Shown here piece after piece: positions 32,880 through 45,058 of a stretch of DNA of 64,000 bases; the stretch's first letter is position 1, and every line of letters begins with the position of its first letter. Position numbers and translations under genes: made by a program. This DNA is from Berberis thunbergii (lineage: Eukaryota > Streptophyta > Magnoliopsida > Ranunculales > Berberidaceae): contig QNQO01000601.1 in the NCBI GenBank assembly GCA_003290165.1, positions 62,001 to 126,000 on the forward strand. The letters run 5' to 3'. Under the pieces are notes generated by a model. It worked only from the letters and a program-made list of their open reading frames with translations, searched no databases and was not told where the DNA came from.

Positions 32880-33537
32880 CTTTTTGACACCAACATTGAT
32901 ACTCTTTGATACCACCACCTGAATTTTTTTTTTGCATTTCTTATATCCTACTATTTGACATCACCAACAAAATTTCTCACTGTCGCTTGCCATCCCTGTC
33001 TGTCACTGTCGATCCTTTTCTCTCTCCCCTCCTTCGCTATTTTTTTCCTCTATTTTCAACCCATATGCAATCAACATCAACACAGCAAACGCCCCTCACT
33101 AGCTCGTCGCTGCCCCGCCACTTCTTCATCCTTTTCTCTTCTTTCTCTCTTTTCAACCCAAGAACAACAACCCTTTTTGATCTCGCATCTAGGGCTGCGA
33201 GATTGGAAAGAGAGAAGGGTAGCGCAAGGCATTGGCAGCAAGGGTGTCAACCAACATTGTGTTGTGCTCTTGTTATTGTTTTTCCCATTGTTGTTCTTGA
33301 GTTTAAAAGAGAGAAAGAAATAATAGAGAAGGAGGAGAGAAGCGGTGAGAGCAGCAATGGGTGGCGAGGCATGCAGCAAGCGAAGGTGGGCGGCGACGAG
33401 GGTGGACAACAAGGGCGGCGAAACTGCTGCAATTGTTACCTGAAGAAAAAAATTGGTGGTGTCATTAAGTTGGTGGAGGTGTTAGACAAAAAGTAGGGGT
33501 CCTGGTGTTAAAGAGTTTAAATGATGTTGTCAAAAAG
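32880..33537. mobile_element. Possible short DNA element with inverted ends
   Basis: TTTTTGAC at 32881 and GTCAAAAA ending at 33536 begin about 40 bases of imperfect inverted similarity (CTCTTTGATACC against CTCTTTAACACC). The interior is CT-rich with a basic, serine-rich open frame (to 33496) that has no recognisable domain. No convincing target duplication was found, so superfamily is undecided. Confidence 0.4.
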
Positions 33538-36500
33538 TCATTGCCAACTATATTTCTAACAGAGCTTTTCGAGCCATTGAATTTTTCAAAGTGCCTTAAA
33601 ATCCATTTATCTTTATGAAATGTTCACTATACATGTTGCTTATGAGTCTCATTAAAAGAATTGAAAGTGTGAAATTGATCATCTCTAACTCGTCATGGAC
33701 TAAGAAAAGTCCGAATGAGAGAAAATCCGAATGAGAACAAACCAAGAGGTATTTGTATGAAACGATTAAGAAATATGTAATGGATATATTCAACTTTGAA
33801 AATTGGCTATGGTTGATCGATATCATGAGAGGATTTTCCTTTAAAAAAAAACCAAGACAAACATTGGGTATAAATCTTTAAAACATTCTCTCTCATTCAT
33901 TTCTTATTCAAAACATAAAACAAATCTCATATGCTATACTATTTTGGTCTCCAATTGATCTCTCACTTTCCACTATCTCATTTTCTTGCCCTAACCTCTC
34001 CTTCAACATGTCTGAGTTCAAAAGCCTTGAGAAAAAACTAGACTTTGAGAGAAACCAAGATAAGAACAGGAACCCCTTATGTGCATGTTAAAGGTGCAAG
34101 GAAGAAGAGCTACATGAGAATGCACCCATTGTGAGAAGAGAAACCTCTCCACTACCAATTCAAGTTGTCGATAGATGACTACTTGAGATGACTCACCCAA
34201 ATTATCCCATACATGTGATCATACTCGTTCAATGGATGTTTGCCTTTTCTGTGGTCTGGGGAGCCCATTTATATCCTGCGCTTGCCTTTCAAAAAAAAAA
34301 AATGGATGTTTGAAGGAGCAAAGTGAAGGGTACGGGTTAAACCCAAGATCCATTAATAAAATGCATAATATTATTATCAAAACTTATTGTTCATGCTTGT
34401 TCTTAAAAATGAGAAGAACATACCTTTGAGATCTATCTTATAACTTGATCTCAACTAAACACGAACGTGATCCAGTCCTCAACGAAAGCAATGCACACTT
34501 CCTGGTTTCTTATTGTTCATGAATACTTAGTCACGAATAGAGAGTGTTCTTGTCCTTCACAACTTCTCCTTTATATTCTAGTTTTCCCGTTCTCTGAAAA
34601 TTTTCTAAGGTTTCAAGCAATGATGTCTAAGCCCATGAGCTACAATTCACACCACTAAAGAATTATAGTTGCACCCCTTAACATAGCTTAAATTTTAATT
34701 TTGAGCTCCATATTATTAAATTCTTAATAATCTCCCCATGTTTTAAGATTATAGATGTTTGTCAATTAAATTAAATCGCTGACAACTATATCTACTTGAC
34801 TTCTTGTCATCCTTGAGACATTTCCACTTAACTTATTTACTATGTCGGATAATTAAATTCACTCGCAGGGTTTGACAATTATGAAACCTACAAGCTTTCT
34901 GAAGAAAGTCATCATCAATCCTTATACCAGGACGTGGATTCCATCAATGATCAATATCCATCATAAACATTATGTCATCACTCAATCCTTTGAAGTTACC
35001 GACTCAGAAACGAATCTCACTCTTTGATAAATCAAAGTGACACATACAATATCTACATGTTTATTAATCATCTTTAGATTAAAAGCTTAAATACTCATAA
35101 TCATCATGAGGTATAATTTTCTAGTATAGTCAGTATATAGAAAATTGGAATGCATCACGTAATATGTTATAGATTGCTAGGGTTTGGGACTCGCAAGTTA
35201 TGAAGTATGATGCCAAACTCCTCAAAGTATTCAAGATGAGGATAAGCTCCATTTTGAAGAAGAAGGTGGTCTCCCTTTATTAGGGAAGAAGTAGAAAATG
35301 ACAATCTCCTATGAATTAACCATCGAGCATGCCTAGTTTTCTAGTTACACAGAGGATATTTGCTTCTACTCTCCTTAGTTGAGGAGTCTCCTTGAACCCA
35401 TGCGTCTCCCCAACAAATGTATGCTATATGGAAAATCGTGCGCAGTGATGTTCTTAACACCCAATCTTCATTTGGTATTCTATGGAATGTGCTCGTGCTT
35501 AAGATCTACTATACGTTTTGCTTTTGGAGCCACTACTATAGGTTTGCTTCCGAAGGAAGATAAGATAGGTGTTATCATGATGTGAAGGGACTCCACATTT
35601 TTTATAAAAGCACCATTGCCACTATGAAGTTGCATGGGGGTACAAAGACCCAAGATGAGATATTATCCATATCCGAGTTGAGGTGAAAGATTTAAGACAA
35701 GAACAAAGCTCTCATTAGAATCATTAAGAAGTGGACCAAGTATCTTCATTGAAAGTTCAACATGGATGCAAACTCGACAAGATTTAATGGCGATGAGCTT
35801 TTCTTGACTCAGTGTCTCCCGTGCTTAGTGAGCCAAGTAAGGATGATGAAGAGTGATCACAATTTCCTCTACTTCCTATTTCTTTTTTAATGGACTATGG
35901 TGATACTTGCATTTATGTCATTGGGTCTTTATTTTGGACGTTTGGGATTTAAACATGCAATATCTTACTTTATTTGGTTGTTTAGATGTTAATTCAAGTA
36001 TGTTATCTTTTAGGTTTTCGGTCAAGATTAAAAAAAAATCGTTTTTATGCTTGAATTTGCCTTTATAATCATTTTTACATGTTGAACATGGGAATATAGA
36101 CTTTGAATCTTATCTACGGGAATAATGAGAGTAGAACTTGTAAAGTGTCAAAAGTTGACCGAGATAGTACAAGGTCGACTAGAAGGAAAAACATGATAGA
36201 TGTACATTCAGGTTGACTACCCTTATTAGCTCCAACTATAGCGGTATATAGTAAAAGTAGGTTTTCGCATGAACTTAACTAGTTAAAAATAATAATTTCC
36301 AATTAAGTGAACCATTATATTTAAATATTTGAATTTATACTTTATTATTACCTCGCACTTTCAAGAAAAAGGTGCATTTAATATCTTTATTCTATTAAAC
36401 ACTAAGGGTATTATTGTCAAACTACACTTACACACACCTCCACTAGTTCTTTATAAAGACCCTTGGAAAGCTTCTCATTCTCGCATGTAAACAAAGGACT

Positions 36501-36756
36501 CGTGATAGAGCATTTCAAGGTAAGTTTTCCTACTTTCCCCTTTGTTTTCTCCACGAAGTTTTCCAACAAATTTTTTCCCCTTGCAATCTAAGTGGAGGTA
36601 TGATTTTTGTGAAACATAACATGTTTTTCACGAATTTAGATCTCAATTAAGAGGCAAGATCAAATGCCCCGTACGGTCTCAATTTTTTATTTTCCAATTA
36701 TTTGTTCTTCGTTAGGGTTAATAGAAAGCAAGTTTCTTTACCTATCCTAGCTTTCC
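33538..36756. other. Long AT-rich intergenic stretch, nothing recognised
   Basis: Only short open frames with no domain-like content. Text around 35160-35880 has a slightly more coding-like composition but no sustained frame. A TATA-like TTATAAAG near 36450 is followed by a leader-like segment with a GTAAGT-type donor near 36518; no downstream exon was identified. Confidence 0.4.
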
Positions 36757-37850
36757 GTAGCAAACCCAAAATAACTAGTGACCAAACCCCTAGATCAATG
36801 TCTATACTTGCTGTTACTTTTTTTCATTCTAGATGATCTACGAGGATATACCTTGATGTCTCTGAAGTCCGTAGCATCAAATCTTTTCGATATTCGAATT
36901 TGGTCTGTCTTTAAACCTGACACTACTCTTGACCTAATGGTGTATTCATCCAAATCTTCTTCTTCTGAACTGATTGTATCCGAAATGTCGGTATCGGTCT
37001 CCATTTCGGTTTCGCTGTTAGCGTTACGAACCAAATAGTTAATATGTCTTATATTCGGTGCTTCAAGTACTATTGCATCCACTAAAGTTTCGTCATCTTG
37101 TACAATACCCGCATCTGCTGGAAACCCTACCTTCCGGTCATGCACCTTGTCACCACTCTGAACGCAAGTCTGAGCACCAACGTGAACTCCACTGTCAGCA
37201 CCATTGCCAGAGCCATAGACTAATCCACTGTCAACATGATCATCTTCAGCTACTGCGTCCTCCTTTGTTGGCCCGGAGTTGCTGCCTGAAATCATTGCAT
37301 TTATCTGTAGAGAAACATTCCCACTGCTCTTCTTTTGTCCTGGGCTAGAGATCCCGACATCCCCGCCTATAGCCTTGGTCGCGCAGCCGGTCTCAGCTAG
37401 ATCTGTGCTGCCCAGGCCCTCTCGCACCCTCTCTTGCTGAATCTCTGCGCTCAGACGAACGAGAGTAGCCATGAGCTGGCGGCTGTGGAAGCCTGTGTCC
37501 CAGATCGGCGTCGGCTTTCTTCCTCAGAGCGTCCCCTTTCTTCCTCTAAGCCTGTGTCGCGGCGGCTTTCTTCCTCAGAGCGGCGATGGCTTCCTCAGAG
37601 TGGCAGCTTTCAGATCGACTTTCTCAGAGCGGCCTCTATTCTCGACTTTCAGATCGGCTTTCTCAGAGCCTCTCAACCACCCTTCTCATTCACAAACCTT
37701 CGTCTCCCTCCTTTTCACTTCATTATACGTATCTCTTATCCTACACTCCTGCGCTGCGACGGCAAGCAGAAGAATAACAAAGGTGGCGCGACTCACTTTC
37801 CACACGTTATCAAAGTTTTATTCTTCGTTGACTTTGTTTGTTATTAAGGC
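36757..37850 (-). mobile_element. Internally deleted ORF1-only retrotransposon (copy B)
   Basis: Segment 36757-37381 matches copy A 28444-29078 closely. Beyond 37381 the similarity stops and a GC-rich leader with repeated CCTCAGAG words begins, comparable in kind to the leaders of copies A and C. No T run precedes 36757, so the 3' end is missing. An ATG at 37472 opens a 225-codon frame that joins a novel N-terminus to the ORF1 C-terminal region. Confidence 0.6.
36795..37472 (-). CDS. ORF1 C-terminal region, 225 aa, open
   Basis: About 35 N-terminal residues encoded by the leader side are followed by the same C-terminus as copy A: GDVGISSPGQKKS, an acidic SSEEEDLDEYTIRSR stretch and a basic PRRSSRMKKSNSKYRH end. 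The CAA that became TAA in copy A is intact here. It lacks DUF4283 and the zinc knuckle, so it would not keep the expected RNA-binding part. No evidence of expression is visible. Confidence 0.5.
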   Translation of the reverse strand: MATLVRLSAEIQQERVREGLGSTDLAETGCATKAIGGDVGISSPGQKKSSGNVSLQINAMISGSNSGPTKEDAVAEDDHVDSGLVYGSGNGADSGVHVGAQTCVQSGDKVHDRKVGFPADAGIVQDDETLVDAIVLEAPNIRHINYLVRNANSETEMETDTDISDTISSEEEDLDEYTIRSRVVSGLKTDQIRISKRFDATDFRDIKVYPRRSSRMKKSNSKYRH

Positions 37851-40800
37851 TTAATTAATCGGTTGACTATTACTATTGAGAATGAAGTTTAATATATATG
37901 AATAGACCGCCCTAATTAATGGAAATTCATCATCACAAATTTCACTTCCTCTTTCCTAGTATTATTGTTCTTGCGTCCTTGTTGTTACTATTTCACAAAT
38001 TTCACAAATTTCACGTTAGTGTTTTTTTTTTTTTTTGTACGTTCTCACTTGTTTTTTATTTGTGTAATTAAGTTTTAAGACTTACTTGATCTCATGCTTC
38101 CTTTTCAATTTCTGTCAGCTGAAAGGTCTAAACCTAACTGGACCACTTTCTGCAGAGTTTGCCAATTTATACATATTTATTTCTGAATTATGAAAAAATT
38201 CTAAGTTATAATGCTGGCACCCTTATTTAAAAACAACCTCAATGGGAAAACTTATTTAAAAACAACCTAATGGTGCCACCCTTTTGAAAATTGCTGGACT
38301 TGTTTTGTTTTGTCAAACAGAGAGGTGTCTCTAAACTACTTCAATGGATCCATCCCTACATTATGGACTACACTTCCTAGTCTCAGAATAATGTAAATTC
38401 TGCTCCTCTACAAGCACATCTTTGGCTGGGTCATAACTTTTAGACCATATTGACCTCCAATCATGTTGTTGCATTATTATTACAGGGCTTTCGTAGGGAA
38501 CCTTGTCAGCGGATGGATTCCCAGTGAAATCGGCAATATATCTACTCTACAAGAGCTGTAAGATAAATGTGATTCTGGAATTCCTATAGACAAGTTTTGA
38601 GATTCTGGAATTCCTATATACAAGTTTTGAAGTGAGCAATTTTACTTAGTTAGTCCTCTTGGATTTACAGGGTTGTGCAAGATAATTTACTCGAAGGACC
38701 GCTTCCTAGAGAGCTTGGTCGACTATCCAATTTGACGAGATTGTAAGATTTGAATCTTCACATTAGTGTTTCATCATACCCTACATTCTTTTTCTCTTGT
38801 TAAATGCTAGTTATATATTTTTTTGGAGGCGATTGTTTTCCCTTAATCTAACTAGAGGTCCAAAATTTGCCATAGACAACACCTTTTTTTTTGTTCAATA
38901 AATGCAACCCTCTTTGGTTGTTCTTGTAAAGAAAATGCAAGTATTTTACCTTTAATAAACATTATTAAACCATCTGAAATCCATTTTTTTTTTGCAATTG
39001 ATCATGACAATGCGAAACAGAATATCAAAGAACGCAGCGCACACCGTAAAACATGAATATTTGCAAAATTCCAACTTTAGGGGAGAAAACTACAAACCAA
39101 CAATGTCAAGAAAGTCATGCAAAGACTGAAACAAGAACATCTTCATTCAATATCACAATGTTTGAAACATAGGGGTTTCCTGTCTATTATTCTTCAACCA
39201 ATCAAGATCAAGAAATGTTCAAGTTCTTTTGAAACAAAAGGGTTACCTGTCTTTTTCTTACGCTTCAGGTCACTTCAATAAATTTGTGTCTTAAGCTATC
39301 TTCTTAATACTACAGCCTTGGTGGTGGTAACAACTTCACAGGAGAATTGCCGGATACTTTGAGTGATTTGAAGAACATAAGAGAGTTGTAAGTTCATGTT
39401 ACTTATGGTGAATTCTTCCATTGGAAACCATAGTGCCTAATATTGGTTACTGTCTGCAGTTGGATAGATGGGACTAGCATCTCCGGACCAATACCCGATT
39501 TCATCTGAAACTGGACAAAACTTGATACGCTGTAAGTATTTAAATTGTGTCTGCCAAACTTGGACTCCTTATACTGAGAAAGTTATACTTCTTATGCTTT
39601 TCAACTGTTGTAGAGATATGATGGGCACAAATATGGAAGGCCCCATTCCTTCTACATTCTCCCGCTTGACAAACTTAACTAAGCTGTAAGACGTAACATT
39701 ACTTCAGTTTTAAAACTGAGAAAGTTATTCTCCTACATTCTCCATCTTCAAAGCTTTTGTAATTCGTAACGTTACTTCAGTTTTATTCGTCTGTGTTATG
39801 TGATTCTTTCAGGAGGATAACTGACCTGCAAGGACCAAGTATGAGTTTCCCCAACTTACAAAATTTGACAAACCTGAAAGACTTGAGTTGAATTGTTGAT
39901 TCAATTTATGAATTTATAAGTTTATACGACTAAGTTAAGTTTATTTGGACAGGCTTCTGAAAAACTGCTCTATTAATGGTCCAATCCCTCAATTTATTGG
40001 AGATAACATCATAAATATAAAAACACTGTAAGTTAATTTGGTCGCTAATTGTTTTATAATATTTGACCTACAATGGTCCTTATGTAAACAAATCCTTGCT
40101 AGTCATTGCTTTGATGACATTTTTTGTTTTGCAGTGACTTGAGTTTCAACAATTTGTCTGGTACTATACCAGAAAACTTCCGGAAGAGGTCAAATCTTCA
40201 ATTCATGTAAGTAAATCACATTTTAAAGGGATTTTACTATACTAAAGCAAGCAAGGGGAATAGACATAAAAATGTTTGTGCATGCAGGTATCTCACTAAC
40301 AACTCATTGACTGGACAAGTGCCCCAGTGGATATCAGATACCACTTACAAATTGTACGGATTTCTCTTCACCTACATTGGTCTTAACAATTTAAATGCAC
40401 GAGATTGACATCACTCCAATTTGTCATGCAGTGACATATCTTACAATAATTATACTGGGACCTCTACTGCTTCGAGCTGCCAAGACAAAAATGTGTAAGG
40501 TTCTTGACATTATTTGTTAGTTTGTAATTAGTATGTGGTTTTCTTACATATCTCTTCTTTTTATCTGACCATTAAACAGGAACAAAATATCCAGTTATCC
40601 ATCAAGTGGTGACAACTCGTAAGTAGCTTGAGTATTACTATCCTATTTCTTTACTCATCACTCTGTTCATTGTACAATTGAATTAAAAAATGTTTTGTAG
40701 AATCAGTTGGTGTTACAAGAAAGACTTGCCCTGCCCCACGAAACCTAGGTGTAAGTTTAGAATAATACTATGAAGTTGGAAGATTGTGTAATTGAAAGTT

Positions 40801-42867
40801 ATATTCATATTTTTTGAAGGGGTCATGAAGAAGTCACCATCTGCAGTCTTATGATTTTTTTTACATTGGCAGATTTCAACTTATTCATTAATTGTGGAGG
40901 TGATCGGAGGTTGCTTGAGCAGGAGCAATATGAGGAGGACTTAGATGTGATGAGTCCATCAGCGTTCTTCTACAGCGACAAATGGGCTCTTAGCACAACA
41001 GGGGACTATTTGGGTAATGACAAAGCTCCTTACATAGCACAAAGCTAAGGTTAATGTAACAGATGACTTGTACAGGACAGCTCGTATTGCACCTCTCTCA
41101 CTCAAGTACTTTGGGCGTTGCCTACGACCGGGAAGCTACAAAGTGAAGCTCCACTTCGCAGAAATAATGTTCATACCTGATCAATACAGTAGAAGCCCGG
41201 GGAAGCGGATATTTGATGTAGAGATACAAGTAAGCAATTGGTTACACACATTTAAGATCAGTAGGTTTTCGTTGCCAATTGTAGTTGTTGTTTTTGTTCT
41301 TTTTAATATTTCATTCTACATTAAAGGAAAAGACAGCTGTTTTTCTTGTAAATTGATCTTGGCATTATTCTGAATCGGCAGGGTAACCGAGTTTTACGAG
41401 GTTTTAACATCGCTAAGGAAGCTGGTGGCTTAGGTAAGAACATCACTAAAGAATATGATGCCAATGTTACTGGTAGCACTCTGGAGATCCACTTGTTCTG
41501 GACTGGAAAAGGAACTACATATGTTCCAGACAGAGGTGCATATGGACCTCTTATATCAGCTATATCAGTGACACCAAGTAAGATGCTCTGGAAATTTGTG
41601 TTCCTTTCTTTTTATTAAGTACCTTTTGGTGGTTTTTGATATTGTTTGTTTCTTGTAGATTTTGACCCTAGTACTGGTGGTGGTCTACCTGCTGAAGCTA
41701 TTGCCGGTATTGTAGTCGGTTCATGTGTTGCTGTACTGTTAGTCTTAGTGACTCTCTGGAAGGCAGGTTACCTAGGAGGGAAAGATGAAGACAAAGGTAA
41801 TTAAAGAGAACACATGCTTTCGTGCACTATGAAATTTATAGCACGTCTTCTCTTCATTTCAATTTTTTACATGCAATGGAGAGACTACGAGCTCCTTATA
41901 ATACTTGCAATTTGAGATGACTAACCGGTTCGCATGATTGATATTGGACTTTAGAATCTATAAACATGGATGGAGCCGTAGTCATTGGTTTCATTAAAAC
42001 CAAAGCAATGACGGTTTCCAACTCTCAGTTACTTGCATTCTGATTTCTTTGCCTATTACATTCCTTTGGCAGAACTTCGAAGGAGCCTAGAACTACAAAC
42101 CAGTTATTTCACTTTATCACAAATTAAAGCTGCAACTGCTAATTTCGATTCTGCACATAAGATAGGTGAAGGTGGATTTGGCCCAGTTTACAAGGTAACA
42201 AAATATGTGTTTTCTCCATGTTTAGTAGTTCCCTACTTCCCGCACTCATGGCATCCATAGAGGAAATGAGGCACAGAGAGTTATGTATAAAGTCAATCAA
42301 GGACTGCGAATGAATTACTGATGCATGTATTACTCTGATCTTAGGGTGTACTGTCAGACGGTTCAGTAATTGCTGTCAAGCAGCTCTCTGCAAAATCAAA
42401 GCAAGGGAACCGCGAATTTGTAAATGAGATAGGAATGATTTCAGCTCTTCAACACCCACATCTTGTGAAGCTTTTTGGATGCTGTATTGAAGGGAATCAA
42501 CTACTGCTAATTTATGAGTACTTGGAAAATAATAGCTTAGCTCGTGCTCTATTTGGTAAGCCCCTCACTGTGTAAATTCTACATCTGGTCTGGAGAACAA
42601 CTTTCTACAGTTGTGAATATTGACTACTATTTATGTGAACCAAAAAATGTATCCCTCAAATTGAAATAATGTGTATTGGGATCACATTCAGGTGATGAAG
42701 ATAAAAAATTGAATTTTGATTGGCCAACAAGAAAGAAGATTTGCATCGGTATAGCAAGGGGCTTAGCTTATCTTCACGAAGAATCGAGACTAAAGATTGT
42801 CCACAGAGACATAAAGGCCTCCAACGTGCTGCTTGATAAGGATCTTAATGCTAAAATTTCCGACTTT

Positions 42868-42877
42868 GGTTTAGCTA

Positions 42878-42882
<5 letters not shown>
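42868..42882. repeat. 15 bp target-site duplication, left
   Basis: GGTTTAGCTAAGCTT, encoding part of DFGLAKL, lies directly before the poly-T tract and is repeated at 45670-45684. A duplication of this length fits L1-type target-primed insertion. Confidence 0.95.
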
Positions 42883-42913
<31 letters not shown>

Positions 42914-43043
42914 AGAACAAACCTTTTTATTCAAATAAAAAAACCACGCCCGAAGGCTACATGACTGACCCAATAGGGATAACTAAAAAGCCGAAACAAA
43001 GCCTCACAAAAGAAAGGATTCACCAATACAAGCCTAAACAAAA

Positions 43044-43307
43044 TCAGTCTTTGTACCTTTTGGTTATTGTCCTAGCTCTATTGGATTTTCGGGGACAAAT
43101 GCTGATATCTTTGGTGTGGCGCCTCTTATTCATCTTTCCGTCTGACATAGCCCCTAAAGCCAAATCACTGATCGCTTCCTGTGGATCAAGCTCATATTCT
43201 GAGTTGACGTCATCGCTATCCTCACTAGAACTTTCGAGAGTACTGAGGTCAAATGTCGGTCGTCGAAGTAACCTATTTTCTCTGAACAAAGATATAGCCT
43301 GATTCAA
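43044..43307 (-). pseudogene. C-terminal piece of ORF1 (copy C), out of frame
   Basis: Reads [19 protein letters not shown], then a basic end with [17 protein letters not shown]. It parallels the EEEDLDEY and PRRSSR ending of copies A and B although the rest is diverged. An acidic patch plus a basic Pro-Arg-(Lys/Arg)-Ser end is thus shared by separate ORF1-only subfamilies. It is followed by about 130 bases of 3' UTR and the tail. Confidence 0.6.
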
Positions 43308-43396
43308 ATTGTCTCCGACTCTTTTATAATCCGGTGAAGTTTTGATAGCATATTTGTCAAAAATGTCCCTTTAACCTGAGCATAGACTGCAAATCA

Positions 43397-45058
43397 TCAT
43401 CCGAGAATTTCCTGCACTTGCTGACTCTGTATAGCATCCCCTAGCTCTGTGCTAGTAGCACCGATAAATGGGTTGCAGGGCGCTGGCTGAGGCGAAGCCT
43501 CGACCCCTGTCTTGGTACAGGGCGTATGCTGAGGCGAAGCCACTTCCACTGCCTTGGTGTGGGGCGCTGTCTGAGGCGAGACTCTGTTCTCTGGTGTGGT
43601 GCATGGCGCAGCAGTGGCGCAGGCCACGTCCACAGCCTTGGTGCATGGCGCTGGCTTGGGCGAGACCCTGGCCTCTAGCTTGAGGCAGATCGCTGGCTGA
43701 GGAGAAATCACGACCCCTCTTGAAGGGTAGAGCACTGGCTTCTGCGACTTTGAAACAGTCTGCCCAATCTGAGTTTCACATGTGAAATCAGTCGACACAG
43801 TTGGCGACGCTGCACTTTGAATAGAAGGATTGTCCTTAATTTCCGGATTTATCTCATCTTCGTGTAGGGGTAACTTTTGTTGTTGTCCAAGAACATTATC
43901 AATTTCTGAAGTTGTATACCCCGCCTCTAGTAGGCACTCCTCCGTAGACTCATGCTGGACCCCGGTTTTAGCATGCTCTAATTTGTGACTCGCTATTTGT
44001 AATTCCGCTGGAGGACCTTCATCTTGCTCAATATTCTCCATCAATGCCTCAAATGTGTTGGACAAAACCACCTTAACCGGGTCAATGGCCACCTGCTTTA
44101 TATTCCCGACTCCGTCCGAAATCTCCTCGCCTTTGCTATTTTTTGTTCCACTCACACCCACTTCCGAATTCGAAAAATTTCCTTTTCTGATCACTGGAAC
44201 ATATTGTTGTCTGGTATTGTTACTTTCGGTCTTTGATTTGGCTATCTTCTCAACATTACCTAGTTCTGAAACCCGGCCACCGCCCTTAATGCCTAGCTTC
44301 TTGCGACAAACACTTTCCTGATGCCCGAGCAAGGAACAAAAGTCACAATATTTGAAATCTGGGTACTCAATCTTCTGCCAGAAACCTCTATTATTGGCCC
44401 TATCAATCCATACTTTGTTTGGTAATTTGTCCGCCAAAGTCATCTCAACACACACGCGGGCAAAGCTCGGGCGCGATAAACATCTAGTATGATCATCCAT
44501 TCTCAAAAAAACACCAAAAGAATTGACAATTGCTTTTAAAATAGGGGGATGAAAAAGATGTAAAGGTAAGTTAGGCAACTCTACCCACAGTGGCACCGAT
44601 ATCGGATCCTCCTTCAGACTAAAGCCATCATGCCAACGAAATGCTTTGAAACGAACGCCACGAATCAAAAAGGAATCCCGCGACAAAACTTTCTTTGCTT
44701 CCTCCTCCGATTGAAGACGAACCAACACATGTCGTTGATTGAGTAAGCCGAGCGAAAAATCTCCCAAAATTCCCCAAATTCTATGGATCGAATCACGGAT
44801 GTCTTCCAATGTTGGGCGATAACTAGAAAATTTTAAAACGATCACATGTTTTTCCATAAAAGCCTCCCCACGGAACTCATCTGTTGCCGTAATGCCAATT
44901 GCGGGAGCTCCCTCTTTACGGAATCTAGTGCCTTCAATCTGAGTCTCCACAATGTCAGCCACCAAAATTTTTCCCAAAATCTGGGCGAAAGAGGGCCTAG
45001 AATCCCCATGACCCGGTCCCGTGGGGGGAGGGGTGGAGACTGGGGCCGTGCACATCAC
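43397..45058 (-). CDS. ORF1-type protein, 553 aa (copy C)
   Basis: A long intact frame from the ATG at 45058. PSFAQILGKIL lies near residue 23, and a DUF4283 domain covers about residues 60-190 (VIVLKFSSYRPTLEDIR, GDFSLGLLNQRHVLVRL). WIDRANNRGFWQKIEYPDF follows, then a CCHC knuckle CDFCSLLGHQESVC near residue 245. A long low-complexity tail has repeated SPQPAPCTK-like units (43450-43720). In the L1 family such proteins coat element RNA. The frame ends at 43397 after a probable one-base shift; the expected acidic and basic C-terminus continues at 43307-43044. Confidence 0.75.
   Translation of the reverse strand: MMCTAPVSTPPPTGPGHGDSRPSFAQILGKILVADIVETQIEGTRFRKEGAPAIGITATDEFRGEAFMEKHVIVLKFSSYRPTLEDIRDSIHRIWGILGDFSLGLLNQRHVLVRLQSEEEAKKVLSRDSFLIRGVRFKAFRWHDGFSLKEDPISVPLWVELPNLPLHLFHPPILKAIVNSFGVFLRMDDHTRCLSRPSFARVCVEMTLADKLPNKVWIDRANNRGFWQKIEYPDFKYCDFCSLLGHQESVCRKKLGIKGGGRVSELGNVEKIAKSKTESNNTRQQYVPVIRKGNFSNSEVGVSGTKNSKGEEISDGVGNIKQVAIDPVKVVLSNTFEALMENIEQDEGPPAELQIASHKLEHAKTGVQHESTEECLLEAGYTTSEIDNVLGQQQKLPLHEDEINPEIKDNPSIQSAASPTVSTDFTCETQIGQTVSKSQKPVLYPSRGVVISPQPAICLKLEARVSPKPAPCTKAVDVACATAAPCTTPENRVSPQTAPHTKAVEVASPQHTPCTKTGVEASPQPAPCNPFIGATSTELGDAIQSQQVQEILG

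Noticed and set aside
43452..43683. Short frames opposite the ORF1 tail in copy C
   Set aside because: Shadows of the repeated SPQPAPCTK-like coding units; they have no independent support.
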